DNA of 64,000 nucleotides from Luteimonas sp. MC1825 (GTDB lineage: Bacteria; Pseudomonadota; Gammaproteobacteria; Xanthomonadales; Xanthomonadaceae): positions 1,488,001 through 1,552,000 of the forward strand of contig NZ_CP061714.1 in NCBI RefSeq assembly GCF_014764385.1, written 5' to 3'. Positions 1 to 12,776 of the stretch are shown one piece after another. The position numbers and the translations under genes are program-made. Position 1 is the stretch's first letter. Every line of letters begins with the position of its first letter. The notes under the pieces are model-generated. The model had not been told where the DNA came from. It saw only the letters and a program-made list of their open reading frames with translations, and ran no database searches.

Positions 1-752
1 AGGATCCCGGGGGCGTCCGGGTCGCCGCCTCCCAGGGCGGCGCGCGCCATCGTGGTCATCGACTCGAGGCTGTTGCCGCAGTAGGTGCTGCCGATGCCGC
101 CGTGCACGAAGACCAGGTCGTTGAGCTGGATGGCGACCTTGGTCTTCATCGTCCACAGGAACAGCTCGCCTTTCGGGTCCCAGCGTGGATCCCAGGCGAA
201 GCGATGCTCCACCCAGCCGAGCGGATGCGAGAGATCCCACTGCGCGCGATGATCGGCCGGCAGTGCGGCGGCCTGCTCCGGGTCGCTGGCCGCGAGCGCC
301 TCCAGCGTGGCCTTGTAATAGCGGTCCCTGAGCACCGGGGCACGCTTGCCCGCGAACGCACTGTATTCGCCTGCGCTGACGTAACGCAGGTCGCCGTAGA
401 CGTTCATCGCCTCATGGTTGCCGAGCAGGTTGTGCACCTGGCCACCGCGCTTTTCGGCCTGCCCGCCCAGGCGCGCCATGTGGGCGATGATGCGGCGCGT
501 GTCGGGCCCGCGATCCGGGATGTCACCGGTCTGGACCAGATGGGTGTCGCCGGCGATCCAGCGGCCGCGCCGGTCGACCACGCCTGCGGACTGGAGCACC
601 GTCAGGTAGCTGTCGTAGTCGCCGTGCAGGTCCCCGATCGCGACGATACGGGCGACGTTGTCCCAGCGATATGCGTCGAGCTGCCGCGGCGCCGCCCACA
701 GTGCCTGGGCGAAGAGCAGCATGCCGAACAGCAGATAGCGCGAACGTGCCAC
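1..752 (-). CDS. Exported calcineurin-like metallophosphatase (3' part outside window)
   Basis: Reading the minus strand from a GTG at 752 gives an uninterrupted frame of 250 codons that runs off the left edge, so the C-terminus is missing. The first ~20 residues (MARSRYLLFGMLLFAQALWA) form a signal peptide, implying a periplasmic enzyme. Metallophosphoesterase motifs follow in order: GDLHGD (~residue 39), GDIPDRG (~76) and GNHE (~105), plus a later VHGG. These residues bind the two metal ions in the Ser/Thr phosphatase (PPP/Shewanella-like) superfamily. A GAGG Shine-Dalgarno sits 7 bases before the GTG; an in-frame ATG at 722 is the alternative start. The substrate cannot be inferred. The gene lies downstream of acnB in the same direction but is separated from it by a hairpin terminator. 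Confidence 0.85.
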   Translation of the reverse strand, partial: MARSRYLLFGMLLFAQALWAAPRQLDAYRWDNVARIVAIGDLHGDYDSYLTVLQSAGVVDRRGRWIAGDTHLVQTGDIPDRGPDTRRIIAHMARLGGQAEKRGGQVHNLLGNHEAMNVYGDLRYVSAGEYSAFAGKRAPVLRDRYYKATLEALAASDPEQAAALPADHRAQWDLSHPLGWVEHRFAWDPRWDPKGELFLWTMKTKVAIQLNDLVFVHGGIGSTYCGNSLESMTTMARAALGGGDPDAPGI

Positions 753-853
753 CGGGTCGCCTCAGGTCACCGGGAGTCGGGGGGACGGTTGCCGGGCGCC
801 CATGGCGGGAGGATACATCCGCACCCGGTTCCGTGCCCCATCTCCACAACAGG

Positions 854-879
854 AAAACGCCCGGCGGTGCCGGGCGTTT
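854..879 (-). terminator. Rho-independent terminator after acnB
   Basis: A perfect 11-bp stem (855-865 with 869-879, loop 866-868) is followed on the minus strand by a short T run. It lies 25 bases past the acnB stop codon and before the phosphatase start, so it should separate the two genes. Confidence 0.75.
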
Positions 880-903
880 CCGTGCGTCCCGCAGTGGCCG
901 GGA

Positions 904-3507
904 TCAAGCCGTCGCGGCGTCCGCCACCTCGCGGTATTCCTCGATCTGGTCGAAGTTCATGTAGCGGTAGATCGTCTCGCCGCTGGTGTTCACGACGCCG
1001 ATGTCCGCCAGGTATTCCTCGCGGGTCGGGATGCGGCCCAGGCGCGAACAGATCGCCGCCAGCTCCGCCGAGCCCAGGTAGACATCGGTGTTGCGGCCCA
1101 GGCGGTTCGGGAAGTTGCGGGTCGAGGTCGACATCGCGGTGGCGCCCTCGCGGATCTGCGCCTGGTTGCCCATGCACAGCGAGCAGCCCGGCATCTCCAT
1201 GCGCGCGCCGGCGGCGCCGAACGTGCCGTAATGGCCTTCCTTGGTCAGCTCGGCGGCATCCATGCGCGTCGGCGGTGCGACCCACAGGCGCGTGGGAATG
1301 TCGCGCTTGCCTTCCAGCAGTTTGGCCGCGGCGCGGAAGTGGCCGATGTTGGTCATGCAGGAACCGATGAAGACCTCGTCGATCTTCGCGCCGGCGACGT
1401 CGGACAGGGTCCTGGCGTCGTCAGGATCGTTCGGGCAGCACACGATCGGCTCGACGATCTCGCCCAGGTCGATCTCGATCACCGCGGCGTACTCGGCGTC
1501 GGCGTCCGGCTCGAGCAGCTGCGGGTCGGCCAGCCACTGCTGCATCTTGTCGATGCGGCGCTGCAGGGTGCGCGCGTCGGCGTAGCCCTCGGTGATCATC
1601 CACTTCAGCAGGGTGATGTTGCTGGTGAGGTACTCGACGATCGGCGCACGGTCCAGGCGCACGGTGCAGCCGGCGGCGGAGCGCTCGGCGGACGCGTCGG
1701 CCAGCTCGAAGGCCTGCTCGATCTTGAGTTGCGGCAGGCCCTCGATCTCGAGGATGCGGCCCGAGAAGATGTTTTTCTTGCCCTGCTTGGCGACCGTCAG
1801 CAGCCCGGCCCTGATGGCGTAGAGCGGGATGGCATGCACCAGGTCGCGCAGCGTCACGCCCGGCTGCATGCTGCCCTTGAAGCGCACCAGCACCGATTCC
1901 GGCATGTCCAGCGGCATGACACCGGTTGCGGCGGCAAACGCCACCAGGCCCGAGCCGGCCGGGAACGAGATGCCGATCGGGAAGCGGGTATGCGAATCGC
2001 CGCCGGTGCCCACGGTATCGGGCAGCAGCATGCGGTTGAGCCAGCTGTGGATGATGCCGTCGCCCGGGCGCAACGACACGCCGCCGCGGGTCGAGATGAA
2101 CTCGGGCAGCGTGTGGTGCGTCTTCACGTCCACCGGCTTGGGGTACGCCGCGGTGTGGCAGAAAGACTGCATCACCAGGTCCGACGAGAACCCCAGGCAC
2201 GCCAGGTCCTTCAGTTCGTCGCGGGTCATCGGGCCGGTGGTGTCCTGCGAGCCCACGGTGGTCATCCTGGGTTCGCAGTAGGTGCCCGGGCGCATGCCTT
2301 GCTGCACGCCGTTCACGATGGGCAGGCCGCAGGCGCGGCCGACCATCTTCTGCGCGAGCGTGTAGCCGCGACCGGTGTCGGCGGGCGTGGCCGGCAGGCG
2401 GAACAGGTGCGCGGCCGGCAGGCCGAGCGCTTCGCGCGCGCGCGCCGTCAGGCCACGGCCGATGATCAGCGGAATGCGGCCACCGGCGCGCACCTCGTCG
2501 AACAGCACCTCTGACTTGACCTGGAATTCGGCGATCAACACGCCGTCCTTCAGCGCCTGGCCGTCGTAGGGACGCAGCTCGATCACGTCGCCATGCGCCA
2601 TGTTCGACACATCGAGCTCGATCGGCAGCGCACCCGCGTCTTCCATGGTGTTGTAGAAGATCGGCGCGATCTTCGCACCCAGGCACACGCCGCCGAAGCG
2701 CTTGTTGGGAATGAACGGGATGTCGTCGCCAGTCCACCACAGCACCGAGTTGGTGGCCGACTTGCGGCTGGAGCCGGTGCCGACCACGTCACCGACATAG
2801 GCGACCAGGTGGCCTTTCGCCTTGAGGTCGGCGATGGCCTGGATCGGTCCACGCTTGCCGTCTTCCTCGGGCACGAACGGTGCGTCGGGGCGGCGGTTCT
2901 TCAGCATCGCCAGCGCGTGCATCGGGATGTCCGGGCGCGTGGTCGCATCCGGGGCCGGCGACAGGTCGTCGGTATTGGTTTCGCCGGGCACCTTGAAGAC
3001 GGTGATGGTCAGGCTCTGCGGGACCTCCGGCTTGCTTGTGAACCACTCGGCATCAGCCCAACTCTGCATGACCGCGCGGGCACTGGCGTTGCCGGCCTTG
3101 GACTTTTGTTCCACATCGTGGAAGGCGTCGAAGACCAGCAGCGTGTGCTTGAGCGCATCGGCGGCGATGGTGCCGACCACCGCGTCATCCAGCAGGTCGA
3201 CCAGGGGCGCGACGTTGTAGCCGCCGAGCATCGTGCCCAGCAGTGCGGTGGCACGCTCGCGCGAAATCAGCGCGCTGGGCTCGCTGCCCAATGCAACCGC
3301 CGCGAGATACGACGCCTTGACCTTGGCCGCGTCGTCGACGCCGGCGGGCACGCGATGGGTGATGAGATCGAGCAGGAACGCCTCCTCGCCGGGCGGCGGG
3401 GCCTTCAGCAGTTCGATCACATCGGCCGTCTGCTGCGCGGTCAGCGGCAGCGGCGGGATGCCAAGCGCTGCGCGCTCGGCCACATGGTGGCGATAGGCTT
3501 CCAACAT
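904..3507 (-). CDS. acnB: Aconitate hydratase B (RpfA)
   Basis: 867-residue bifunctional aconitase B, which isomerises citrate to isocitrate (and 2-methylcitrate-type substrates) in the TCA cycle in the cytoplasm. The N-terminal HEAT-like domain begins [20 protein letters not shown], typical of AcnB. The swivel domain carries [12 protein letters not shown], and the [4Fe-4S] cysteines lie in [10 protein letters not shown] and GCSLCMGNQ near the C-terminus. Length matches the family (~865). In Xanthomonas the aconitase of the rpf cluster is called RpfA and affects exoenzyme and polysaccharide production. Here it sits on the same side of rpfBF as in that cluster but points away from them, with a toxin-antitoxin pair and acnA in between. 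A GGAG element lies about 10 bases before the ATG at 3507. Confidence 0.96.
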   Translation of the reverse strand: MLEAYRHHVAERAALGIPPLPLTAQQTADVIELLKAPPPGEEAFLLDLITHRVPAGVDDAAKVKASYLAAVALGSEPSALISRERATALLGTMLGGYNVAPLVDLLDDAVVGTIAADALKHTLLVFDAFHDVEQKSKAGNASARAVMQSWADAEWFTSKPEVPQSLTITVFKVPGETNTDDLSPAPDATTRPDIPMHALAMLKNRRPDAPFVPEEDGKRGPIQAIADLKAKGHLVAYVGDVVGTGSSRKSATNSVLWWTGDDIPFIPNKRFGGVCLGAKIAPIFYNTMEDAGALPIELDVSNMAHGDVIELRPYDGQALKDGVLIAEFQVKSEVLFDEVRAGGRIPLIIGRGLTARAREALGLPAAHLFRLPATPADTGRGYTLAQKMVGRACGLPIVNGVQQGMRPGTYCEPRMTTVGSQDTTGPMTRDELKDLACLGFSSDLVMQSFCHTAAYPKPVDVKTHHTLPEFISTRGGVSLRPGDGIIHSWLNRMLLPDTVGTGGDSHTRFPIGISFPAGSGLVAFAAATGVMPLDMPESVLVRFKGSMQPGVTLRDLVHAIPLYAIRAGLLTVAKQGKKNIFSGRILEIEGLPQLKIEQAFELADASAERSAAGCTVRLDRAPIVEYLTSNITLLKWMITEGYADARTLQRRIDKMQQWLADPQLLEPDADAEYAAVIEIDLGEIVEPIVCCPNDPDDARTLSDVAGAKIDEVFIGSCMTNIGHFRAAAKLLEGKRDIPTRLWVAPPTRMDAAELTKEGHYGTFGAAGARMEMPGCSLCMGNQAQIREGATAMSTSTRNFPNRLGRNTDVYLGSAELAAICSRLGRIPTREEYLADIGVVNTSGETIYRYMNFDQIEEYREVADAATA

Positions 3508-3558
3508 GGTGCAGTGGTCTCCGTGGATGTTCGGGTGTGCGTTGATCGGGGCGAGGCG

Positions 3559-3963
3559 CTATTCGGGCGTGGGCACGATCAGCTTCAGGCCCTTGAAGTA
3601 GTCGCGGTAGAAACGGTCGTCGCGGGTGATCAGTCCGTCACACTGCAGCAGCGCGTGCGCACCGATCAGGAACTCGGGAACCGCGCGCGTGGGGGCGCCG
3701 CCACGCTGGCGGTGACGCCGCTGCATCTCCCCTGCGCGAAGCGCGGACTTGGCCTCCAGCGCGCTGAAGCGGATGCCCACCTCCTCCAGCACGGCCACCG
3801 CCTCGGAGCCGTCCTTGAGCGCACTGCAGACCTCGGCCAGCGCCACATCGCAGACCACTACCGTGCCGATGCCCAGGCACTGGCGCAGGCAGGCCTCGGT
3901 GGCATCCGCCATGGGCCCGTCGGCCAGCAGGTCGACAAGCACGGAGGAATCGATCGCGATCAT
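3559..3963 (-). CDS. PIN-domain (VapC-type) toxin, putative ribonuclease
   Basis: 134 residues. The PIN fold is indicated by the N-terminal [13 protein letters not shown] with the first catalytic Asp at position 5, an internal Glu in [12 protein letters not shown], and the C-terminal acidic pair in [13 protein letters not shown]. Such proteins are Mg-dependent endoribonucleases that act on tRNA or rRNA when freed from their antitoxin. The ATG overlaps the stop of the upstream AbrB-type gene by four bases (ATGA at 3960-3963), the classical VapBC arrangement with translational coupling. The gene lies 51 bases upstream of acnB in the same direction. Function is inferred from family and context. 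Confidence 0.85.
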   Translation of the reverse strand: MIAIDSSVLVDLLADGPMADATEACLRQCLGIGTVVVCDVALAEVCSALKDGSEAVAVLEEVGIRFSALEAKSALRAGEMQRRHRQRGGAPTRAVPEFLIGAHALLQCDGLITRDDRFYRDYFKGLKLIVPTPE

Positions 3964-4211
3964 GCGTCGGGGTCGCGGGCATCACCCGGGGCGCGGCCAC
4001 GCAGGGCACGCATGGCCTCTTCGGTGGATGCGAAACCGTCGAGCCGGAAGCGGCCTCGGGCGCGCGAGATCGCATCGTCCACGCTCTTGCGCAGGATGAT
4101 GCGCCCGCCATCCAGCTCGACCTTGAGGATGGTGCCCTTGGTCAGGCCGAGGGCATCGCGCACGGCCTTCGGCAGGGTGATCTGCCCGCGTTCGGCAACG
4201 GTGGCTTCCAT
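3960..4211 (-). CDS. AbrB/SpoVT-type (VapB-like) antitoxin
   Basis: 83 residues beginning [20 protein letters not shown], the swapped-hairpin AbrB/MazE DNA-binding domain (residues ~3-48, with [11 protein letters not shown] as the second strand pair). It is followed by a C-terminal tail expected to wrap the PIN toxin. It should neutralise the toxin and repress the operon. The ATG at 4211 is chosen because AGGAG sits 8 bases upstream; an ATG further upstream would add about 21 unlikely residues. It is coupled to the toxin by a 4-base overlap. Confidence 0.87.
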   Translation of the reverse strand: MEATVAERGQITLPKAVRDALGLTKGTILKVELDGGRIILRKSVDDAISRARGRFRLDGFASTEEAMRALRGRAPGDARDPDA

Positions 4212-4269
4212 GGCGGCGACTCCTGCCTGGCGGAATGCAGGCACAGGTGGGCTGGAACGGTATGCGCAC

Positions 4270-4298
4270 ATCATACATACTCATGCTTGCATACTCAA
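4270..4298 (-). promoter_or_regulatory. Promoter and possible operator of the vapBC-type pair
   Basis: On the minus strand a TTGAGT -35 (4293-4298) and a TATGAT -10 (4270-4275) are spaced by exactly 17 bases, about 59 bases before the antitoxin start. The heptamer GAGTATG occurs twice within the element and ATGC-AA-GCAT forms a short inverted repeat, so the antitoxin may bind here for autorepression (inference). The local AT content is clearly higher than the surroundings. Confidence 0.65.
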
Positions 4299-4422
4299 CG
4301 CGCCATACTGTCCGCCTGCGGTTCCGGCGCTGCGCGCGCCGACAGTGCCACCCGGCCGTTACACAGGTCGCCGTAGACTGGCCCGCAGACCAACGCCCGC
4401 CATCCCCACAAGGAGCCCCGCC

Positions 4423-7182
<2,760 letters not shown>

Positions 7183-7188
7183 GCGCGC

Positions 7189-7214
7189 GGCGCCGGGCAT
7201 GCGTGCCCGGCGCC
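7189..7214. terminator. Hairpin between convergent acnA and lipoprotein genes
   Basis: A perfect 11-bp stem (7189-7199 with 7204-7214) and a TGCG loop lie 6 bases past the acnA stop and just before the stop of the convergent gene. There is no U-tract, so it may stabilise 3' ends or act with Rho rather than terminate intrinsically. Confidence 0.5.
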
Positions 7215-7222
7215 GGCGTGTC

Positions 7223-7687
7223 CTATCCAGCCACCGGCGCCCAGGCGGCGCTGGTCATCCGCCATTCGCCGTCGACCAGCCGCCAGCCGGTATCGACCTG
7301 CCAGGCACGCGCGTTGTCGGGCAGCAGGTTCACGCCCGCGCGTCCGGTCAGCACCACGCTGAAGCGGACCCGCGCGTGGTCGCCCTGCAGCGCCACGTCC
7401 AGTGGTCCGGCGGTCACGCCCACGCCGTCGTGGCGCATGAGGTGCACCGCCGCCATGCGCCGCGCACCGTCGCGGTCAAGTCCGTCGGGCCCGATGAAAT
7501 CCTCGGCGAGGAAGCCGCGCAGCACGCCAGCGTCACGCGCCTCGACCGCGAGGAACAGGCCGGCCAGCGCCTCGCGCAGCGCCTGTTCGGGTGGCGTGCG
7601 CGCGCATGCGGAAATCACCGCGGCCAGGACCAGCAGCACGGCTGCAAGCCACGGCGCGCGTGGGCGCCGGCGTGGTCCAACGTGCAT
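7223..7687 (-). CDS. Putative lipoprotein with NTF2/SnoaL-like fold
   Basis: 154 residues. A hydrophobic leader (PWLAAVLLVLAAVISAC) ends in a cysteine with a lipobox-like context, suggesting a lipoprotein at about Cys28. The rest (EALAGLFLAVEARDAGVLRG, then alternating strands ending DTGWRLVDGEWRMTSAAW) has the pattern of SnoaL/NTF2-like proteins, a small cone-shaped fold used for ligand binding or catalysis. No catalytic residues can be assigned. It converges with acnA and diverges from rpfB. In comparable Xanthomonadaceae regions a small hypothetical protein is often found here, so it is likely a real but uncharacterised gene. Confidence 0.7.
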   Translation of the reverse strand: MHVGPRRRPRAPWLAAVLLVLAAVISACARTPPEQALREALAGLFLAVEARDAGVLRGFLAEDFIGPDGLDRDGARRMAAVHLMRHDGVGVTAGPLDVALQGDHARVRFSVVLTGRAGVNLLPDNARAWQVDTGWRLVDGEWRMTSAAWAPVAG

Positions 7688-7763
7688 CGCAAGCCCCTCT
7701 CCGGCGCGTCGCCGCGATCGCGCGCATCATAGCTGCACTGCGCCTTGCCCGGCACGCGAACGC

Positions 7764-7769
7764 TATGAT
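7764..7769 (+). promoter_or_regulatory. Candidate -10 element of rpfB
   Basis: TATGAT lies 62 bases before the rpfB start; no convincing -35 is seen at the proper distance, so activation by a regulator is possible. The rpfB ribosome-binding site AGGAGGGG (7819-7826) is very strong. Confidence 0.35.
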
Positions 7770-7831
7770 CCAATCGGAACAGGCACGCTGCGGCACCACG
7801 CGCATCGACACTGCAATCAGGAGGGGAATGC

Positions 7832-9505
7832 ATGAGTAGCACCGAGCGTCCGTGGCTGGCGAACTACCCCGCGGGCATCCCCGCCGAGATCGATCCGGAG
7901 GAGTTTTCGTCCATCCACGCGGTACTCGAAGGTGCCATCGCGAAGTACCGCGACCAGGCGGCGTTCTCCTGCATGGGCGTATCGATCACCTACGGCGAGC
8001 TCGATGAGCTCAGCACGCGGTTCGCGGCGTACCTGCTCTGCGAGCTGAAGCTCAAGAAGGGCGACCGCATCGCGATCATGATGCCCAACTGCCTGCAGTA
8101 CCCCATCGCCACGTTCGGCGCGCTGCGCGCCGGGCTGACCGTGGTGAACACCAATCCGCTGTACACCCCGCGCGAACTGCGCCACCAACTGGTCGACTCC
8201 GGCGCGAAGGCCATCCTGGTGCTGGACAACTTCGGCCAGGTGGTCGAGAAGGTCCTTCCGGACACTGCCGTGCAGCATGTGATCACCACCGGGCTCGGCG
8301 ACATGCTGGGCTTCCCCAAGGGCGCGATCGTCAACTTCGTCGTCAAGTACGTGAAAAAGATGGTGCCGGACTACAACATCGCCGGTGCCATGCGCTTCCG
8401 CGACGTGCTCAAGGCAGGCGCGCGGCACGCCATGCCGACGGTGGACATCGCCCCGGCGGACATCGCGTTCCTGCAGTACACCGGCGGCACCACGGGCGTC
8501 GCCAAGGGCGCGATGCTCACCCATCGCAACCTCGTCGCCAACATGCAGCAGGCCTCGGCCTGGGTGGGCCAGCAGGCACAGCCGGGCAAGGAGGTGATGA
8601 TCACCGCGCTGCCGCTGTACCATATCTTCGCGCTGACGGCCAACGGCCTGGTCTTCATGAAGTTCGGCGCCAAGAACATCCTGATCACCAACCCGCGCGA
8701 CATGCCGGGCTTCGTCAAGGAGCTCAAGCGCGAGCCGTTCACCGCGATCACCGGCGTCAACACGCTGTTCAACGGCCTGCTCAACACGCCCGGCTTCGAG
8801 GACGTCGACTTCTCGCAGCTGCGCCTGACGCTCGGCGGTGGCATGGCGGTGCAGCGCTCGGTGGCCGAACGCTGGAAGAAGGTCACCGGGGTGACCCTGG
8901 TGGAGGCCTACGGCCTCACGGAAACCTCGCCGGCGGCCTGCATCAATCCGATGGACATCGCCGAGTACAACGGCTCGATCGGCCTGCCGGTGCCGTCCAC
9001 CGATGCCTGCATCAAGGACGAGGAAGGCCGCATGCTGCCCGCGGGCGAGGTTGGCGAGCTGTGCATCAAGGGGCCGCAGGTGATGCTGGGTTACTGGCAC
9101 CGCCCCGAGGACACCGCCGAAGCGATCGATGCGGACGGCTGGCTGCACACCGGCGACATGGCACGGATGGAGCCGTCCGGGTTCTTCTACATCGTCGACC
9201 GCAAGAAGGACATGATCCTGGTCTCCGGCTTCAACGTGTACCCCAACGAGATCGAGGATGTCATCGCGATGATGCCGGGGGTGCTCGAGGTGGCGGCGGT
9301 GGGCGTGGCGGACGAGAAGTCGGGCGAGGCGGTCAAGGTCGTCATCGTCAAGAAGGACCCCTCGCTCACGGTGGAACAGGTGAAGGCCCACGCCCGCGCC
9401 GAGCTCACGGGCTACAAGCAACCGCGTTACGTGGAATTCCGTGACGAACTGCCCAAGACCAATGTCGGCAAGATCCTGCGGCGCGAGCTGCGCGACGAGG
9501 CCTGA
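7832..9505 (+). CDS. rpfB: Long-chain fatty acid-CoA ligase RpfB
   Basis: 557-residue AMP-forming acyl-CoA synthetase of the FadD type. The phosphate-binding loop is [13 protein letters not shown] (~residues 213-225). The adenine/active-site motif is [10 protein letters not shown], the hinge aspartate lies in GWLHTGDMA, and the catalytic Lys is near the C-terminus in [11 protein letters not shown]. It activates fatty acids to CoA thioesters for beta-oxidation. In Xanthomonas RpfB lies directly before rpfF and is linked to DSF processing and turnover, which is the assignment made here from gene order. The ATG is preceded by AGGAGGGG at 5 bases. The gap to rpfF is 185 bases with a hairpin and a separate candidate promoter. 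Confidence 0.95.
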   Translation: MSSTERPWLANYPAGIPAEIDPEEFSSIHAVLEGAIAKYRDQAAFSCMGVSITYGELDELSTRFAAYLLCELKLKKGDRIAIMMPNCLQYPIATFGALRAGLTVVNTNPLYTPRELRHQLVDSGAKAILVLDNFGQVVEKVLPDTAVQHVITTGLGDMLGFPKGAIVNFVVKYVKKMVPDYNIAGAMRFRDVLKAGARHAMPTVDIAPADIAFLQYTGGTTGVAKGAMLTHRNLVANMQQASAWVGQQAQPGKEVMITALPLYHIFALTANGLVFMKFGAKNILITNPRDMPGFVKELKREPFTAITGVNTLFNGLLNTPGFEDVDFSQLRLTLGGGMAVQRSVAERWKKVTGVTLVEAYGLTETSPAACINPMDIAEYNGSIGLPVPSTDACIKDEEGRMLPAGEVGELCIKGPQVMLGYWHRPEDTAEAIDADGWLHTGDMARMEPSGFFYIVDRKKDMILVSGFNVYPNEIEDVIAMMPGVLEVAAVGVADEKSGEAVKVVIVKKDPSLTVEQVKAHARAELTGYKQPRYVEFRDELPKTNVGKILRRELRDEA

Positions 9506-9514
9506 CCCGAAACC

Positions 9515-9540
9515 GTGACGGGCGTCACACAGTGACGCCC
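9515..9540 (+). terminator. Hairpin with two alternative pairings after rpfB
   Basis: GTGAC (9515-9519), GTCAC (9524-9528) and GTGAC (9532-9536) alternate. The middle copy can therefore pair with the first (4-base loop) or, as a 9-bp stem 9520-9528 with 9532-9540, with the last. The element starts 10 bases past the rpfB stop. There is no U-tract, so termination is uncertain. Confidence 0.45.
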
Positions 9541-9577
9541 CGGGGCGTCCCCTGCCCCTGCCTGTCATTCCCGTCGC

Positions 9578-9606
9578 TTGCCGGCGGGCCTCAAACGGCG
9601 CATAGA
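9578..9606 (+). promoter_or_regulatory. Candidate rpfF promoter
   Basis: TTGCCG (9578-9583) and CATAGA (9601-9606) are separated by 17 bases, giving a leader of about 75 bases. In the leader, 9633-9639 can pair with 9665-9671 to form a hairpin just before the AGGGGGA ribosome-binding site (9676-9682). This allows rpfF to be transcribed independently of rpfB. Confidence 0.45.
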
Positions 9607-9690
9607 GTGCCAGCGGGCAATTGAAAAACATCCCAGGGCTCCGCCGGTAGGCCCGGCCGGGGGCGCCCTGGCGTACAGGGGGACCTCCAC

Positions 9691-10608
9691 ATGACCAACG
9701 TAGAACTGTTGCACGGCAACGCTGCCACCGACCTCACCACCCTTCGCATCCAGCACGACCACTCGAACGACTCGCACTGGTGCTTCATGCACGCCCAGCA
9801 GGCGTTCTCGGATCCGACCTACCGTGCCTGCTTCTCGCCGCGCCTGCTGCGCGAGCTGCGCCTGTTTGCCCGCCAGGCCATCGAGGGGATCTCGGCCACC
9901 GCCGAAGCCGCCGGCACCGGCGTGGCCCTGTCGCACATCGTGCTTGGCTCCGACACGCACGTCTTCAACTTGGGTGGCGACCTGGCCCTGTTCGCGCAGC
10001 TGATCCGCGCCCGCGACCGCGACGGGTTGATGCGCTATGCCAGCGAATGCGTGGACAACATCCACCTGCTGCATTCGCGGCTGCATCCGAATGCGCACAC
10101 CATCGCCCTGGTCGAGGGTGACGCCCTGGGCGGCGGCTTCGAGCTCGCACTGGCCTGCCAGACCATCGTGGCCGAGAGCGGCGTGCAGATGGGCTTCCCG
10201 GAGGTGCTGTTCGGCCTGTTCCCGGGCATGGGCGCCTACTCACTGCTCTCGCGCCGCGTGTCGCCGAAGCTTGCCGAGGAGATGATGCTCAACGGCGTCA
10301 TGTACTCCAGCGACGAGCTGCACCGCATGGGCGTCGTGGACGTGCTGGTCCCCAAGGGCGAAGGCGTGCGCGCGGTGCACGAGGTCATCCGCCAGAACCG
10401 CCGCATCGCCGCCGCGCGCCTGGCACTGCATCGCGTGCGCGAAGTGGTCAACCCGGTCAGCCACCAGGAACTGATGGACATCACCCGCATCTGGGTGGAC
10501 ACCGCGCTGCAGCTCGGCGACAAGCAGTTGCGCATCATGGAGCGGCTGGTGCGTGCGCAGCTGCGTCGCCCCGAACCGCAGGTGGGCGTGGAAGCCGCCG
10601 CCCGCTGA
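9691..10608 (+). CDS. rpfF: DSF synthase RpfF (crotonase-family thioesterase/dehydratase)
   Basis: 305-residue enoyl-CoA hydratase/crotonase-fold enzyme. RpfF converts 3-hydroxyacyl-ACP to the cis-2-unsaturated fatty acid signal DSF. The two catalytic glutamates of the family are present, 20 residues apart, as E151 in GGGFELALAC and E171 in MGFPEVLFG, matching the 20-residue spacing of E141/E161 in Xanthomonas campestris RpfF. The C-terminal helices (DITRIWVDTALQLGDKQLRI) match the RpfF type rather than ordinary FadB-like hydratases. It follows rpfB in the same direction and converges with rpfC (15 bases between stop codons), the hallmark of the rpf locus. A direct product test would be DSF detection with a reporter strain. 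Confidence 0.96.
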   Translation: MTNVELLHGNAATDLTTLRIQHDHSNDSHWCFMHAQQAFSDPTYRACFSPRLLRELRLFARQAIEGISATAEAAGTGVALSHIVLGSDTHVFNLGGDLALFAQLIRARDRDGLMRYASECVDNIHLLHSRLHPNAHTIALVEGDALGGGFELALACQTIVAESGVQMGFPEVLFGLFPGMGAYSLLSRRVSPKLAEEMMLNGVMYSSDELHRMGVVDVLVPKGEGVRAVHEVIRQNRRIAAARLALHRVREVVNPVSHQELMDITRIWVDTALQLGDKQLRIMERLVRAQLRRPEPQVGVEAAAR

Positions 10609-10623
10609 GTCAGTAGTCCGTGC

Positions 10624-12771
10624 TCACGCACTCTCGGGGCCGACGCCTGCGTCGGCCCGCGAGAGGTCCCCGCGCTCGCGCAGCGCCGTCAGCGCCTGCT
10701 CGAGCTGCTGCCGCACCATCCGCACGATGCCCGCCCATTCGCGCAACAGGCGGTCGGCGGACATGCGCATGCCCTCCGACGCGGTGTCGGCCAGGCGCAC
10801 CGCGCCCATGTTGCCCGCCGCGCCCTTGAGCGCATGGCAGGCGTCACGGAATTCCTCCCAGTTGCCGGCGGCACCCGCCACGTCGAGGTCGGCGACGCAC
10901 TTGCGCGCGTCACGCGCGCACTCGACCAGGAAACGCTGCACGAACACCTCGCCCAACCCCATCTCGCGCAGTTCGTCGAGGATGTGCTGCGAGATCACGC
11001 TCTTGTCCATCGCGGCGCGGCCGGCGGTGGCTTGCGGCATTTCGACTGCCGGCTGGCCCGGGGCCACGCCGTCGGCGATCGCCGCCAGGCGCTCCAGCAG
11101 GCGCTCCACCATCACCGGCTTGGTCATGAATGCGTAGGCGCCGGCGCGTTCGCAGGCGTCGCGGGCTTCGGCGGTGGCGTCCGCGGTCAGCACGATGAAT
11201 GGCGTGCGCTTGCGCCCCGCCTCCATGAAGCGGGCCTGCTTGAGGATCTCCAGGCCGCTCGCGCCGGGCATGTGCAGGTCGATGATCACCGCGTCGAATG
11301 CCTGCGATTCCAGTGCCACCAGCACGTCGTCACCGTCATCGACCATCTGCGGCCGATGGCCGGCCTTTTCCAGCAGCCGGCGCATGACCATGAGGTTCGC
11401 CCCCTGGTCGTCGGCCACCAGGATCCGCATCGGCCGCACACGCGCACGGTGGCGCACGAACGGATCGTCGAAGGCGATGACGTTGTCGAGGTTGGCCGCC
11501 GAGTCGTCGTGGACCACCGTCGCGAACGGCAGATCCGCCCAGAAGTGCGATCCGACGCCTGCTTCGCTTTCGACGCCGATGGTGCCGCCCATCTGCTCGG
11601 TCAGCGCCTTGGCGATGGTGGTGCCGAGGCCGGTGCCGCCATGGCGCCGCGCCAAGCCGGTATCCACCTGCTCGAATGCGTCGAAGATCCTGTCCAGCGA
11701 GCCCGCGGGAATGCCGATCCCGGTGTCGCGTACGGAAAACCGCAGCCAGACCTTGTCGGCGCCGCTGGACGCCATTGCCACCTGCAGTGCCACACGCCCG
11801 CAATCGGTGAACTTGATGGCATTCGACAGCAGGTTCACCAGGATCTGTCGCAGGTGGTTGGCATCGCCGTGCAGGATCTTGGGGATGTCGCTGGCGATGT
11901 CCATGCCCAGCGCCAGGCCCTTGGCGTGCGCGCCCGGCTCGAGCATGACCTGCACGCCCTTCACCAGTTCGCGGACCGCGAAATCGGCGTCGGTATGGTC
12001 GAACTTGCCGGCCTCGATGCGCGAGATGTCGAGCACCTCGTCCACCAGCGCCTGCAGCGCGCGCGCCGACGTCCGGATCACTTCGGCCGTGTCGCGCTGC
12101 TCGGCGGTGAGTGGCGTCGCCGACAGCAACTCCGACATGCCGACGATGCCGTTGAGCGGCGTGCGGAACTCGTGGCTCATGTTGGCGAGGAAGCGGCTCT
12201 TGGCTTCGTTGGCCGCCTTGGCGGCTTCGGTGGCCTTCACCAGGGCATTGAGCAGCGAGCTCAGGTACAGCGGCACCGCGACCAGGCCGGCGAGGAGGCC
12301 CCAGCCCAGCCGGGCATTCTCCTGCCAGTAAGGGGTTGCCAGCAGCGCCGCGCCAAACGACACCACCGCGAAGCCGATCGCCGCATGCAGCCAGCGTGAG
12401 CCATAGCGCAGGCCGTTGCCCACGGTGACCCACATGATGACCACGTACAGCCAGGCAAGCAGGTCGCCCAGCAGGTACATGCCGATGCCCATCAGGCTGT
12501 AGTCGGCGACCATGCCGAGCACGCGGCGTGGCGCGGACACGCCGGGCCGGGCCAGCAGCCAGCCAACCACGGCGAGCGCGACCACGAATTCCACGGCCAG
12601 CAACTGTTGCGAGAGCCGCAGCGCCTGCGCGACGTCAGGCCGCCCGCTGACCACCAGTTGCAGGTACGCCTCCACCACCACCAGCATCAACAGGCGCACG
12701 ATCGCCTGCGCGTGCTCGCTGTCGGGGCGGTTGGCCAGGCGAAGCCTGGCCCATTGCAGGGCGCGCCTCAC
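10624..12771 (-). CDS. rpfC: DSF sensor hybrid histidine kinase RpfC
   Basis: 715 residues if read from the GTG at 12771. The layout is a short cytoplasmic N-terminus, about five membrane helices (~residues 24-175), HisKA with H200 ([12 protein letters not shown]), HATPase ([20 protein letters not shown]), a receiver with D498 (IIDLHMPG), and a C-terminal HPt with H646 ([14 protein letters not shown]). RpfC senses DSF, phosphorylates RpfG and in Xanthomonas also binds RpfF. The GTG start is preferred because it places W7, R11, R15 and SEHAQ (18-22) at the positions I recall for the 22-residue DSF-sensing segment of X. campestris RpfC. The alternative ATG at 12825 would overlap rpfG by 49 bases. 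It begins 5 bases after the rpfG stop. Confidence 0.95.
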   Translation of the reverse strand: MRRALQWARLRLANRPDSEHAQAIVRLLMLVVVEAYLQLVVSGRPDVAQALRLSQQLLAVEFVVALAVVGWLLARPGVSAPRRVLGMVADYSLMGIGMYLLGDLLAWLYVVIMWVTVGNGLRYGSRWLHAAIGFAVVSFGAALLATPYWQENARLGWGLLAGLVAVPLYLSSLLNALVKATEAAKAANEAKSRFLANMSHEFRTPLNGIVGMSELLSATPLTAEQRDTAEVIRTSARALQALVDEVLDISRIEAGKFDHTDADFAVRELVKGVQVMLEPGAHAKGLALGMDIASDIPKILHGDANHLRQILVNLLSNAIKFTDCGRVALQVAMASSGADKVWLRFSVRDTGIGIPAGSLDRIFDAFEQVDTGLARRHGGTGLGTTIAKALTEQMGGTIGVESEAGVGSHFWADLPFATVVHDDSAANLDNVIAFDDPFVRHRARVRPMRILVADDQGANLMVMRRLLEKAGHRPQMVDDGDDVLVALESQAFDAVIIDLHMPGASGLEILKQARFMEAGRKRTPFIVLTADATAEARDACERAGAYAFMTKPVMVERLLERLAAIADGVAPGQPAVEMPQATAGRAAMDKSVISQHILDELREMGLGEVFVQRFLVECARDARKCVADLDVAGAAGNWEEFRDACHALKGAAGNMGAVRLADTASEGMRMSADRLLREWAGIVRMVRQQLEQALTALRERGDLSRADAGVGPESA

Positions 12772-12776
12772 GCGGG

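Noticed and set aside
802..2514. 570-codon open frame on the plus strand opposite acnB
   Set aside because: It is antisense to a clear acnB and is rich in His, Arg, Gln and Ala as expected from the complement of GC-biased codons; no domain or ribosome-binding site.
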